Source: a virus
Virus record (IMG/VR): IMGVR_UViG_3300027839_000051
Location: 1-29,951 of that record
Length of the DNA stretch: 29,951 bases
Direction: 5' to 3' (one strand)
Shown here: one piece after another, positions 1 through 6,709 of the stretch
Position numbering within the stretch: position 1 is the first letter of the stretch
Layout of the letters: the number at the start of each line of letters is the position of its first letter
Translations under genes and position numbers: made by a program
The notes under the pieces: model-generated
Told to the model about the DNA's origin: nothing
Seen by the model: only the letters and a program-made list of their open reading frames with translations
Database searches by the model: none

Positions 1-649
1 CGACTAACTTGATATCCTTTTCCATCCGCTCGCCTAGCTGTCTCGGATCATAGTCAGATGCTCCGGTGTTCAGTCGCTTCGACCTGATGCCTTTTAGATC
101 GGGCTTGGTGCCGCCGTAGTATTTAGCGGGTGCTAAATATCCCTTGTCGGTCAACTCACTCGCAGTGATGGGCACAATCAGATCGTCATAGTGATTGCCC
201 AATCCCTTTGAGAATGGTGTAGCAGATAGACCGATCACAGGTACTCGACGGTACCTGTCCATGAGCGCGGTAGTCGTCTTATAGTGGACATGTGCCTCAT
301 CGACGATGATGAGCTTGGACAGGGGCCAGGTTCTGCGCCTTGCTAGCGTGTGAATCGAGGCTATTTGAATCGGTGCATGCCAGTTGGCGCGTGGATGATC
401 CCATCCCTGAATGACTCCCACCTCTATCCCCTGCTTGTCGAATTCGGCAATCGTTTGCTGAACCAACTTGATCCGGTCGCAGATGAAGATGCCTTCTTTC
501 CCCTTCTTTGCTGCGCTGGCCAGCATCTCAACAGCCACCCTGGTCTTACCGAAGGAACATGGCGCTGCCAGCATGATCCTCTTATTGCCATTCCTGATTG
601 AGTCCCGACACATCTCAATCGCCCTGGCTTGATGCTCTCTTAGTTCCAC
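1..649 (-). CDS. SF2 DEAH-box helicase, C-terminus beyond window
   Basis: This leftward frame begins at a GTG one base after the stop of the upstream gene, with GGGAG about 7 bases ahead, and runs off the left edge after 216 codons. The visible part is the first RecA-like domain of a superfamily 2 helicase. It has an LREHQ element at residues 3-7, a Walker A variant AAPCSFGKT at 28-36, DEAH at 117-120 and SATP (motif III) at 142-145. Such proteins use ATP to translocate on or unwind DNA. In phages they usually act in replication or recombination, in line with the recombination genes across the control region. The helicase C-terminal domain is not in the window, so the exact subtype is open. 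Confidence 0.88.
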   Translation of the reverse strand, partial: MELREHQARAIEMCRDSIRNGNKRIMLAAPCSFGKTRVAVEMLASAAKKGKEGIFICDRIKLVQQTIAEFDKQGIEVGVIQGWDHPRANWHAPIQIASIHTLARRRTWPLSKLIIVDEAHVHYKTTTALMDRYRRVPVIGLSATPFSKGLGNHYDDLIVPITASELTDKGYLAPAKYYGGTKPDLKGIRSKRLNTGASDYDPRQLGERMEKDIKLV

Positions 650-650
650 C

Positions 651-1103
651 TTATCTCCCGCTGATTTGTTCTAAATGTCTTGTATCAAATATCCAGCTTG
701 CCTTTGCGTTTCCCTGCTGGTCGTTCTTTCTGTTCTTGTATTCATGGCGCTTCGCTTTGCCTTCCTTTGCCAAATTGATGGCAGAAAACACTGGCAATAA
801 ATACACACCCGACCAGGCCACATCCAAGATCATGATTAGGTTCGGGTACAAATCTCGATAACGCCTCAAATCTTTCTCATTGATGCTGATTGCATACTCA
901 GGCGGTATTCCAAACATGCTTTCTGAATACCTCCACTGACTCATGATTGACTTTAAATCGCATGGAAGGTGAATAAGGAAATCATGCGTAAATTTATTTG
1001 ATGCCTTCTCTGGGTTTAGGGTGACAGGGAAACCCGCATCCAAAAAAACAGACTCCAGCTTCTCCCCATATTCGCACCAAGACCCTTTATCTTCGATGTC
1101 CAT
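651..1103 (-). CDS. hypothetical protein, possible PD-(D/E)XK nuclease
   Basis: A 150-residue protein with a good start: ATG with GGGGGTGAT just upstream. Its stop is one base from the helicase start, so the two are co-transcribed and probably coupled. I do not recognise the family firmly. The arrangement E14 in a predicted first helix, D41 in HDFLI, then D49-L-K51 after a short strand resembles the alpha-beta core of PD-(D/E)XK nucleases (E...D...[D/E]xK). A charged tail at about 113-132 is rich in Lys and Arg and could bind nucleic acid. A nuclease paired with an SF2 helicase would suit DNA processing, but the function is inference. Confidence 0.7.
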   Translation of the reverse strand: MDIEDKGSWCEYGEKLESVFLDAGFPVTLNPEKASNKFTHDFLIHLPCDLKSIMSQWRYSESMFGIPPEYAISINEKDLRRYRDLYPNLIMILDVAWSGVYLLPVFSAINLAKEGKAKRHEYKNRKNDQQGNAKASWIFDTRHLEQISGR

Positions 1104-1520
1104 ATCACCCCCAATTTATTTTAGGCACAGCTCCACTTTTTCCCTGTTGCAACACATAACCGTGGCTGGCGCTGGCAGCGTTAGGTCTTACTGTGTACAC
1201 CCGAAGATGTGGTACTCATAGCTTTCGCTTTCTGTATGACGCAACTCATACACCCCCGCTTGGGGTCTGCTGCATATAGGACGTGAGTCGGGTCAAGTGG
1301 ACAGACCTACAACATGCTCACGAATTACCGCTTTCTGGATTGGACGCACGGTTAAGCGCCACTTTCCATCGGCGGGAAGCTCTTTAACGGGGATTGCAGT
1401 TGTGGTAGGATCTGAATCGTGTCGGTTGTACAGCGATTCTTCCTGCCTTGCAATCGAACATTAAAGGGACTGGTAATCCCGCCGACACTTCAATCTACCA
1501 CTATCCGCTGATGTCTGCTA
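1104..1520. other. 416-base stretch without a convincing gene
   Basis: No frame of 60 codons with a normal start is credible here. On the minus strand several short frames lie end to end: an open stretch from 1460 to a TGA at 1293, a 21-codon GTG frame at 1253-1188 in the same frame after that TGA, and a 31-codon GTG frame at 1200-1105 that ends one base before the ATG at 1103. Their composition looks protein-like, so this may hold very small leftward genes or the remains of one decayed gene. A short CCCC-CGCTT-GGGG hairpin lies near 1252-1265. I see no tRNA and no clear terminator. Confidence 0.5.
1293..1433 (-). CDS. possible small leftward protein, start uncertain
   Basis: The minus-strand frame is open from just after a TAA at 1461-1463 to a TGA at 1293. 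It contains no ATG, GTG or TTG near its beginning. A CTG at 1433 follows an AGGAAG motif by about five bases, which would give 46 residues. An ATT at 1454 is another possibility but lacks a ribosome site. The peptide has a balanced, soluble composition with a Lys/Arg-rich middle. It could equally be the remnant of a gene whose start has been lost. No function is suggested. Confidence 0.27.
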   Translation of the reverse strand: MYNRHDSDPTTTAIPVKELPADGKWRLTVRPIQKAVIREHVVGLST

Positions 1521-1721
1521 CTACTGTTTTTCTTCCTCGTAGACGACCTTCTCTTTTACTAGCCGTATTGCGCGAACCTCCTCGCCCTCAAAATCGACCA
1601 GGCAATTGCAGTTGTGCCGCCAGTAGTGGACTTTAGGCGGCGACAATCTGAGTTCCACTGCAAACCGATGCAGGCTCTTCCCCGAATGCTCCAGAAACTC
1701 TGTTAATTCTAGCGTTCGCAT
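1521..1721 (-). CDS. small helix-turn-helix (Cro-like) protein
   Basis: A 66-residue protein with ATG at 1721 and a strong ribosome site (GAGGAG about 7 bases upstream). Residues about 16-36 fit a helix-turn-helix: a first helix HRFAVELRL, a turn at SPP, then a recognition helix with KVHYW. The C-terminal third is acidic. Size, fold and position beside a divergent promoter region match Cro or small XRE-type phage repressors, which choose between leftward and rightward early transcription. The operator is probably the repeat-rich DNA at 1740-1816. The regulatory role is inferred from context; no specific family is certain. Confidence 0.72.
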   Translation of the reverse strand: MRTLELTEFLEHSGKSLHRFAVELRLSPPKVHYWRHNCNCLVDFEGEEVRAIRLVKEKVVYEEEKQ

Positions 1722-1757
1722 AAACTTCTCCTCTGATTAATGTCTCTAGCTGGCTGC

Positions 1758-1786
1758 ACCTTATCAAACATCTGTTATAAAGACAA
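1758..1786 (-). promoter_or_regulatory. possible weak leftward promoter
   Basis: On the minus strand TTGTCT (1786-1781) and TAAGGT (1763-1758) are separated by 17 bases, abutting the rightward -35 box. The spacing is ideal but each hexamer matches the sigma70 consensus poorly (4/6 and 3/6). It would give the helix-turn-helix gene a leader of about 30 bases. A TTGATA at 1767-1762 paired with a weak box at 1744-1739 is an alternative, but its start point would fall inside the ribosome site. Confidence 0.25.
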
Positions 1787-1787
1787 G

Positions 1788-1816
1788 TTGACAGACACAT
1801 TTAATTAGATTATCTT
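1788..1816 (+). promoter_or_regulatory. rightward sigma70 early promoter
   Basis: TTGACA at 1788-1793 and TATCTT at 1811-1816 are separated by 17 bases, close to the sigma70 consensus. Transcription would start near 1823, just before a strong ribosome site (CAGGGGGA, 1828-1835) and the ATG at 1840. It drives the ERF/YqaJ operon. The same TTGACAG-N16-TATCTT pattern recurs at 26733. Confidence 0.75.
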
Positions 1817-1839
1817 TACATCTCAATCAGGGGGAAGAC

Positions 1840-2025
1840 ATGAGCAAGCTAACAGAAGAACTAAGTGATTTCGCATTCGAGATCGCCAGACTAGCGGATG
1901 GGGGATACATTGGTAAGGGCGACCTCGCCATCCTAGAGTTGTGCCATCGTGAGCTAGATCGTATCAGTGAAGATCTGATGGAAGGGGAGCGAGAAAATCA
2001 AATCAATCTGAGGGGGATTACGTGA
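1840..2025 (+). CDS. small early protein of unknown function
   Basis: A 61-residue acidic, mostly helical protein, first gene of the rightward recombination operon. ATG lies five bases after a GGGGGA ribosome site and about 17 bases after the expected transcription start. Its TGA stop overlaps the GTG start of the ERF gene (GTGA), which implies translational coupling. I do not recognise the family. Position suggests an accessory of recombination or early control, but nothing in the residues shows that. Confidence 0.7.
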   Translation: MSKLTEELSDFAFEIARLADGGYIGKGDLAILELCHRELDRISEDLMEGERENQINLRGIT

Positions 2026-2618
2026 AAACATCAACAGAACTCGGCGAGCTAGCAACAGCCTTATCAAAGGCGCAGGGAATTATCCAGAATCCCAACAAGG
2101 ATGCCGCCAATCCATTCTTCAAATCGAAGTACGCAGATCTTGCGGACGTGCTGAACGTCGTCCGCCCTGCCTTTTCTTCAGTGGGCCTGAGCGTGGTGCA
2201 GATGCCGGTCAACGCAGAGGGTAATGTGGGCGTGGTAACTCGCCTCATGCACAGTAGCGGTCAGTGGCTAGAAGGGGCAATAGACATCCCGATCCAAGGG
2301 AAGAACATTGCACAGGACGCGGGAAGTACGATTACTTACCTGCGCCGCTATGCGCTTGCCGCCGTAGCCGGAGTCTTTCAGGAAGACAACGATGCTAATC
2401 TGGGAAAAAACAACACTGCGCCAGTGCAGAGCATTCAGGCTTCGATCAAGCCCGATAAGATAAAAGTTATCGAGGATCTCATCGCCAAGACTGACACAGA
2501 CAAGGCGGCATTCTGTAATTGGCTATCCGTCTCTGACGCATCAGGCATCATGCCCAACCAGTACGACAAAGCTGTGTCCGCACTAGAGAAGAAGTGGGAG
2601 CAGATGAATGCAGATTGA
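2022..2618 (+). CDS. ERF-family single-strand annealing recombinase
   Basis: A 198-residue protein starting at GTG 2022, with AGGGGGA upstream and its start overlapping the previous stop. Hallmarks of the ERF superfamily (P22 Erf relatives) are visible: NPFFKSKYADLADVL at 30-44, where the family typically reads xNPFFKSKYAxL, and GSTITYLRRYAL at 101-112. These proteins form rings on single-stranded DNA and anneal complementary strands in phage recombination. The C-terminal region (about 120-198) is variable and more charged, as usual. It is paired with the YqaJ exonuclease next door, the classic exonuclease plus annealing-protein pair. The 3' end overlaps the next gene by 11 bases. Confidence 0.92.
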   Translation: MKTSTELGELATALSKAQGIIQNPNKDAANPFFKSKYADLADVLNVVRPAFSSVGLSVVQMPVNAEGNVGVVTRLMHSSGQWLEGAIDIPIQGKNIAQDAGSTITYLRRYALAAVAGVFQEDNDANLGKNNTAPVQSIQASIKPDKIKVIEDLIAKTDTDKAAFCNWLSVSDASGIMPNQYDKAVSALEKKWEQMNAD

Positions 2619-3423
2619 ACTAGAACAAGGCTCTCTCGAATGGCATGAGCACAGGGCCAAGTACCGCAATGCGTCAGAGGCTGGTGCAGTCATGGGGGTC
2701 AGTCCGTATCAGACTCCCCGCGAATTGTGGGAATCCAAGAACGGCATAGGAAAACCATTCCAAGGTAATGTCGCCACAGACTACGGTATTGCTATGGAAC
2801 CCGAAGCACTAGCCATGTTTGAGGAGCTATGGGAGACCGAGCTAGAGCCAACAGTATTCGTAGATGGGGAGTACAGTGCTAGCCTGGATGGATATAGTGT
2901 CAGTTCTATCATGGTCGAGATCAAGTGCCCGTACCAGAAGCAGCAATCTAAACTGTGGCAGACAGAGGAAATCCCAGAACATTATTACTGGCAGATGGTG
3001 CACCAGCAGATGGTTTGCAAAGCAAAGAGATGTTACTTCTTTGTGTACATCGACGATAACCATTACCGAGTGACACCTATGCTCCCTAATCAGGGCGACA
3101 TAGAAAAGCTACGCGCAGCTTGGGATGACTTCTATGCTAATCCGCCCGAGCCTAAGTTCCAGAATAGGGATGATCTGATCCCACTTGCCGAGGAGTACGC
3201 TGCGCTCAAAGCAGCAGCCGATGACGCCAATAAGAAACTAAAGGAGATAGAGACACAACTAAAGCGATCATGCGAGGTTAGTTCTGTAGCGGGTAACGTG
3301 CAGATACAGACCATCTGCAAGAAAGGCACTATCGACTACAAGTCTATTCCTGATATCAAAGAGGTAGATCTGGAGTCATATAGAAAACCAACCACCACTT
3401 ATCAGAAGGTAACAATTAAATGA
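2608..3423 (+). CDS. YqaJ-type (lambda exonuclease-like) 5'-3' exonuclease
   Basis: A 271-residue protein of the YqaJ/lambda-Exo nuclease family. The N-terminal signature NASEAGAVMGVSPYQTP (21-37) is typical. The catalytic core reads G60...E64 then SLDGY with D94 and VEIKCP with E104-x-K106, the PD-(D/E)XK set that binds divalent metal. The family resects double-strand ends to give 3' single strands for the annealing partner, here the ERF protein encoded immediately upstream. Residues about 195-240 are Ala/Lys/Glu-rich and look like a coiled coil, perhaps for oligomerisation. ATG at 2608 lies within the end of the ERF gene, and the stop overlaps the next start (ATGA). Confidence 0.92.
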   Translation: MQIELEQGSLEWHEHRAKYRNASEAGAVMGVSPYQTPRELWESKNGIGKPFQGNVATDYGIAMEPEALAMFEELWETELEPTVFVDGEYSASLDGYSVSSIMVEIKCPYQKQQSKLWQTEEIPEHYYWQMVHQQMVCKAKRCYFFVYIDDNHYRVTPMLPNQGDIEKLRAAWDDFYANPPEPKFQNRDDLIPLAEEYAALKAAADDANKKLKEIETQLKRSCEVSSVAGNVQIQTICKKGTIDYKSIPDIKEVDLESYRKPTTTYQKVTIK

Positions 3424-3683
3424 GCGAGAACGAATTTGTAGACGGGCTGTTTGTTAAGCCTCCACATGGAAACGCACCTGACTTTGTGAAGGTATCTATT
3501 AGCATTAATAAGCCGGTACTTATGGCTTGGTTAGAAAAACAGACCGGCCCTTGGGTAAACATAGATACCAATGAATCCCGCGCTGGCAATTGGTATTCCA
3601 AATTAAACACTTTCGTACCTAAACCACCTGAATTCCCTCAAGCGGATGATAAGGCACCAGCCTTCGATGACGTTCCGTTTTGA
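3420..3683 (+). CDS. small protein with SSB-like acidic C-terminal tail
   Basis: An 87-residue protein coupled to the exonuclease by an ATGA overlap. The body (about 1-70) contains an FVKVSISINKPVL segment and two Trp-containing stretches and is probably a small beta-rich fold. The tail, about residues 72-87, is acidic and ends exactly in FDDVPF, matching the DDxPF tip by which bacterial single-stranded DNA-binding proteins recruit partners. In a recombination operon this suggests either an SSB substitute or a protein that competes for SSB partners. DNA binding is not shown by the sequence; the tail is the evidence. The stop lies 4 bases from the stop of the convergent lysis gene. Confidence 0.78.
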   Translation: MSENEFVDGLFVKPPHGNAPDFVKVSISINKPVLMAWLEKQTGPWVNIDTNESRAGNWYSKLNTFVPKPPEFPQADDKAPAFDDVPF

Positions 3684-3687
3684 GGTC

Positions 3688-4035
3688 TTAGTACGTCCAG
3701 ACCACGGGTTCAGTGGTACGGGTATCCACATGCACGAAAGTCTTGTGTATGCCTATGCCGCTGAACCCCATCGCTATAGCATTCTTGACTATGGTGTAAC
3801 GCTCTCGCCCATCCGTAGTGCCTATGTCCGCAGCAATACCTTGGGTATGCGTTCCCGGCTTGGCCTTCCTCGCTTCAATTGAATGGCTAGGTGATCTGTA
3901 ACCACTGGTAATCCTAAAGCTAAACCCGCACTCGTGACGTAGCGTATCCAGCGAATGGATAAACTCATCTTGCATGTCATTCTCACCAGTCTGCTGGCAG
4001 TCGAATTCCTCGCGGGTGAAGTACCTGAATGTCAT
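3688..4035 (-). CDS. M15-family peptidase endolysin
   Basis: A 115-residue zinc peptidase of the M15_3 (VanY/D-Ala-D-Ala carboxypeptidase-like) type used as a phage endolysin. Visible marks are the FTREEF start, SGYRSP at 44-49, the metal-binding GTHTQGIAAD with H63 and D70, and FVHVD with H102 and D104. These are the full zinc and catalytic set. It would cut peptidoglycan stem peptides at the end of infection. No signal peptide or membrane segment is visible, so export depends on the holins encoded just upstream. The start ATG overlaps the preceding stop (TAATG). This is the last gene of the late operon. Confidence 0.9.
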   Translation of the reverse strand: MTFRYFTREEFDCQQTGENDMQDEFIHSLDTLRHECGFSFRITSGYRSPSHSIEARKAKPGTHTQGIAADIGTTDGRERYTIVKNAIAMGFSGIGIHKTFVHVDTRTTEPVVWTY

Positions 4036-4406
4036 TACTTCCTCATTAGCTTAGATACACCACGTATTCCAAACGAACTAGAAATGGCGATGAATAGGAG
4101 ATATTGATACCATTCTGGGAGTTGTGACAGCGCCTTGAACCCTGCGTCTACCCGATCAATAACAGTCACATCATTGGCCGCTATAGCATAGCCCACCATA
4201 AACAAGGGGATAGATAGTATGATCGTCCAGAACTCATCCTTCCAGGAATGGGCGCTGGCATCTGCCATCTTGCCTTCCCAGTTCGCATCGCTCTGGATCA
4301 CGCTCATCTTAGCCTGATGCTTGGCTTGCTTCTCCTCTGCTCTATTGTTGAGAAACGTCTTGCCGACATCGGCAATAGGCCCGAGCAGTGCAGTGAATAT
4401 ACTCAT
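4035..4406 (-). CDS. holin-like membrane protein (3TM/GTA holin type)
   Basis: A 123-residue membrane protein. An amphipathic charged N-terminal half (about 20-55, rich in Glu/Lys/Gln) is followed by WKDEFW and two hydrophobic segments at about 59-77 and 99-115, ending in a basic tail. This layout matches the phage and gene-transfer-agent 3TM holin family. It sits between a T7-type holin gene and the endolysin gene. It probably forms or regulates the lesion in the inner membrane that releases the endolysin, or acts as an antiholin or spanin-like partner. Family assignment is by pattern only. Confidence 0.75.
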   Translation of the reverse strand: MSIFTALLGPIADVGKTFLNNRAEEKQAKHQAKMSVIQSDANWEGKMADASAHSWKDEFWTIILSIPLFMVGYAIAANDVTVIDRVDAGFKALSQLPEWYQYLLFIAISSSFGIRGVSKLMRK

Positions 4407-4413
4407 GCCGAGG

Positions 4414-4614
4414 CTATGACCTCCATGACTTAATTCGCTTGATCATATTCTGAGCAGTATCAGACTCCCAAATCCTGAGAGCGAGCCAGACAATTGTAAA
4501 TAAGCTGGCCACACTTGGGAGCCAACCCGCTAGCGTTGCCACAGTACCACCTACCGCCAGCGAATCCATTACTGTTTTGGCTTCCTCCTGCATACCTATG
4601 TCAATGTCATCCAC
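4414..4614 (-). CDS. T7 gp17.5-like class II holin
   Basis: A 66-residue protein with an acidic N-terminus (DDIDIGMQEEAK), one clear hydrophobic stretch at about 31-48 and a weaker one at 18-30, then a basic tail (IKRIKSW). Size, topology and the position directly after the tail genes match the class II holins of T7-like phages (T7 gp17.5, 67 residues). It times lysis by permeabilising the inner membrane. The start lies inside the end of the preceding gene (19-base overlap). The next gene, a second holin-like protein, follows 7 bases later. Confidence 0.78.
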   Translation of the reverse strand: MDDIDIGMQEEAKTVMDSLAVGGTVATLAGWLPSVASLFTIVWLALRIWESDTAQNMIKRIKSWRS

Positions 4615-4895
4615 TTGGCGCCGAATCGGATGGTGACGTTGTCTCCACCAGCAAACTCTGCGGTCTTACAACCAGCCCGATAGAATAATAGCTCCGGCTC
4701 ATACCCTACGTTCTCACTGATAGATGTGAATGTATCTACATCCGCCCAGGTAGCGTCGTCGATGCTACGCTGTACAGTGACGGTGGTGCCAGCGGTCAAG
4801 GTTCCACGAACAGAGAAGTTAAAGTCTCCATCGAACCGGAATGATTCGCTGAATGTGTTAGCCGCAGTGATGTTCTTCTCAATTAGCGTAGTCAT
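4596..4895 (-). CDS. small beta-rich protein, probably virion-associated
   Basis: A 99-residue protein rich in Thr, Ser, Phe and Val with alternating patterns typical of beta sandwiches (FSVRGTLTAGTTVTVQRS, then DVDTFTS). It shares a coding boundary with the previous gene at base 4895 and overlaps the holin gene. Similar small proteins lie between tail fibre and lysis genes in many marine podophages, but I cannot name a function. A fibre-associated, decoration or receptor-binding role is a guess from position and fold. Confidence 0.7.
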   Translation of the reverse strand: MTTLIEKNITAANTFSESFRFDGDFNFSVRGTLTAGTTVTVQRSIDDATWADVDTFTSISENVGYEPELLFYRAGCKTAEFAGGDNVTIRFGAKWMTLT

Positions 4896-5146
4896 TATTC
4901 AGCCTCCTGAGAAGCAGCATAAGCAGCCTTCGCTTCGTCCGAGAATACTGTGTTAGCAATTGCTACAACATCAGCGTCTTCACCCGATAGATCTGCATCA
5001 GGGGTCAGTACATGACGGTGGAATGTACGCGAGATCTCTGTGTCATCACGCTTGATGATCGATGCAGTGCGAACTTGGATTACTGGATAGCCAGCTAGTT
5101 GTACTACCTCGATCTTGTCGTTTAATGTTTCTTCTGAAAGTGCCAT
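4895..5146 (-). CDS. small conserved phage protein, function unknown
   Basis: An 83-residue protein, ATG at 5146 with AAGGAGAT upstream. The first half (IEVVQLAGYPVIQVRTASIIKR) is beta-rich; the middle carries the ISRTFHRHVLTPDAD element, and the tail is acidic and Ala-rich. Proteins of this shape recur next to tail fibre genes in marine phages and may be virion or fibre assembly accessories. No catalytic motif is visible. Confidence 0.72.
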   Translation of the reverse strand: MALSEETLNDKIEVVQLAGYPVIQVRTASIIKRDDTEISRTFHRHVLTPDADLSGEDADVVAIANTVFSDEAKAAYAASQEAE

Positions 5147-5184
5147 TTTATCTCCTTGGTTGGACTGTCCACCCTCTAGGGGTA

Positions 5185-5433
5185 TTAAGCGTCTGTTGCC
5201 CCTGCAAATTCAGGAAGCGTTTTAACGTGTTGATATGCTTGCTTTATTGGATTATCGCCATCTAAATTGTAAGCACAGGAATGACTGGTACTATCAATCA
5301 TTTCATCATCGGACGATGAATGAACTCCCAGCCCAAAACTAACACTGTCTTTTGAAACGTTTACATTCCAAACTCGATGATAAGCGTCAGCAATTGTGCA
5401 TCCTTTAAAAGTAATTGTTTTTGAAATAGCCAT
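5185..5433 (-). CDS. small conserved phage protein, function unknown
   Basis: An 82-residue protein beginning MAISKTITFKGC, with beta-strand-like segments to about residue 40 and an acidic C-terminal part. It lies between the second tailspike gene and two further small genes, all leftward with short gaps. Similar small proteins sit in the tail fibre to lysis interval of other podophages. The function is unknown; a tail-associated role is inferred only from position. Confidence 0.7.
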   Translation of the reverse strand: MAISKTITFKGCTIADAYHRVWNVNVSKDSVSFGLGVHSSSDDEMIDSTSHSCAYNLDGDNPIKQAYQHVKTLPEFAGATDA

Positions 5434-5442
5434 GTTTATTCC

Positions 5443-6702
5443 TTATGTCTGTGTTCCGACGACAACACCATCGGTATCGGATGATGGTGCGCCAGATTTA
5501 ATTCTTAATCTAGCAGACCCGTCTACCCACAAATGATATCCACCTAAAATTAACGGATTAAATGTCCAAGCTGATTGGTCAATGTCTACCTGTTGGGAAA
5601 CATACATTTTACCAGTTGAAGTTACATGAAAACGATCAAGTCCATCTGACTTTCTTTCGCCTTTGATGATATATCCTGTGTCATTATCTCGACCACTTTC
5701 AACTAAAATTCCAAAACTGTTTCCTGATGCCGTGTATTCATCATCAACCCTTAGAACAGGATTAACACCACCACTGCCTATCCGCTTTAAGATTAAAGGT
5801 TGACTGTCATTGTTTGGTGTAACCAATTTATTTTCGTCAGATAACAATAAAGAATTAGATAGGCCATTGTCTGTTACTGTGGTGTACAGAGATCTACTGT
5901 CAACCGTATTGCGCTGAGTGTATGTTCCAAAAACAATATCGTCATTAACCCAAGTGCCCTCTGTCCTGCAATTCCAAATAACATTTGAGTGGCACGAATA
6001 CGCTGGCGCTAACGGTAATGCGTCTAAATAAAACGCTTGATCTCCAGCACCTTCGCAAGACATGGCTATAAAACGATTGTGATTCATGCCCATATCAAAA
6101 TATACATTGGTATTGGTATCAGAGGTTGTAAACATTCTGCCGCCAAGAAACACGTTTTCATTAAAAAACCCTGTCCCAGCCAACGCCCCTGTCATATTGT
6201 AATAACCACCAACTCCACTAATACTTATAAACGTGTTGTAAGCAACTCGCATTGCATTTTGTGGTTTAAAATACCAGTTATATTTAGAGTATCTGCTTGC
6301 TACATTTTCAAAAACCACACCACTTGCATCATACACGGCCCATCCAATATTCTCTGTAGCACCGTCATAGGTTGTGCGATCAATAACTATGTCTTTTATT
6401 GCGCCAGTAAATCTAGTGGTCGATCCAATTTTAGCGGCCTCTAACACAGAACTATCTGTTAAAGAAATAACCGTTGTATTAACGTCAGATCCAGCGCCTT
6501 CAATAATCTTTTTACCGTCAATCAATAAAGAAGAAGTTATCTTGTAGGTTCCAGCAGGGATATAGATTTTTAAAGCGGGACTATTAAAAGCACTGTTTAA
6601 GGCCGCAGTGCTATCTGCAACTCCGGTTGGGTCTGCACCAAAATCTAGGGCATTAGCAACAGCCCCTTCAATCATCCGGTTATGTGTTTTTGTTAATGTC
6701 AT
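5443..6702 (-). CDS. pectate-lyase-fold tailspike/receptor-binding protein
   Basis: A 419-residue protein without the gp17 tail-attachment domain. The N-terminus HNRMIEGAVANALDFGADPTG leads into the start of a right-handed beta helix (DSTAALNSAF...IYIPAGTYKI), the entry signature of pectate-lyase-like tailspikes. The body shows repeated short strands with Asn/Gly turns to about residue 290. After that come LRVDDEYTASGNSFGI and a C-terminal part resembling trimerisation or knob segments. Such proteins bind and often cut surface polysaccharide. With no gp17-type base it must attach through another tail protein, probably the 760-residue spike or the 293-residue fibre. The polysaccharide target cannot be predicted. 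Confidence 0.82.
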   Translation of the reverse strand: MTLTKTHNRMIEGAVANALDFGADPTGVADSTAALNSAFNSPALKIYIPAGTYKITSSLLIDGKKIIEGAGSDVNTTVISLTDSSVLEAAKIGSTTRFTGAIKDIVIDRTTYDGATENIGWAVYDASGVVFENVASRYSKYNWYFKPQNAMRVAYNTFISISGVGGYYNMTGALAGTGFFNENVFLGGRMFTTSDTNTNVYFDMGMNHNRFIAMSCEGAGDQAFYLDALPLAPAYSCHSNVIWNCRTEGTWVNDDIVFGTYTQRNTVDSRSLYTTVTDNGLSNSLLLSDENKLVTPNNDSQPLILKRIGSGGVNPVLRVDDEYTASGNSFGILVESGRDNDTGYIIKGERKSDGLDRFHVTSTGKMYVSQQVDIDQSAWTFNPLILGGYHLWVDGSARLRIKSGAPSSDTDGVVVGTQT

Positions 6703-6709
6703 AATAACC

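Noticed and set aside
1521-1721. Evidence for lysogeny from the Cro-like gene
   Set aside because: A small helix-turn-helix protein at a divergent promoter also occurs in lytic phages; without CI-type repressor or integrase in view lysogeny is not supported.
5173-5187. Leftward TAATACCCCTAGAGGG resembling a T7 RNA polymerase promoter
   Set aside because: Only the first six bases agree with the T7 consensus, there is a single copy, it includes a stop codon, and no phage RNA polymerase gene is visible.
6037-6444. Plus-strand 135-codon open frame inside the 419-residue tailspike
   Set aside because: Opposite strand to a clear beta-helix protein, Ile/Cys/His-rich without domain signs, and no ribosome site.
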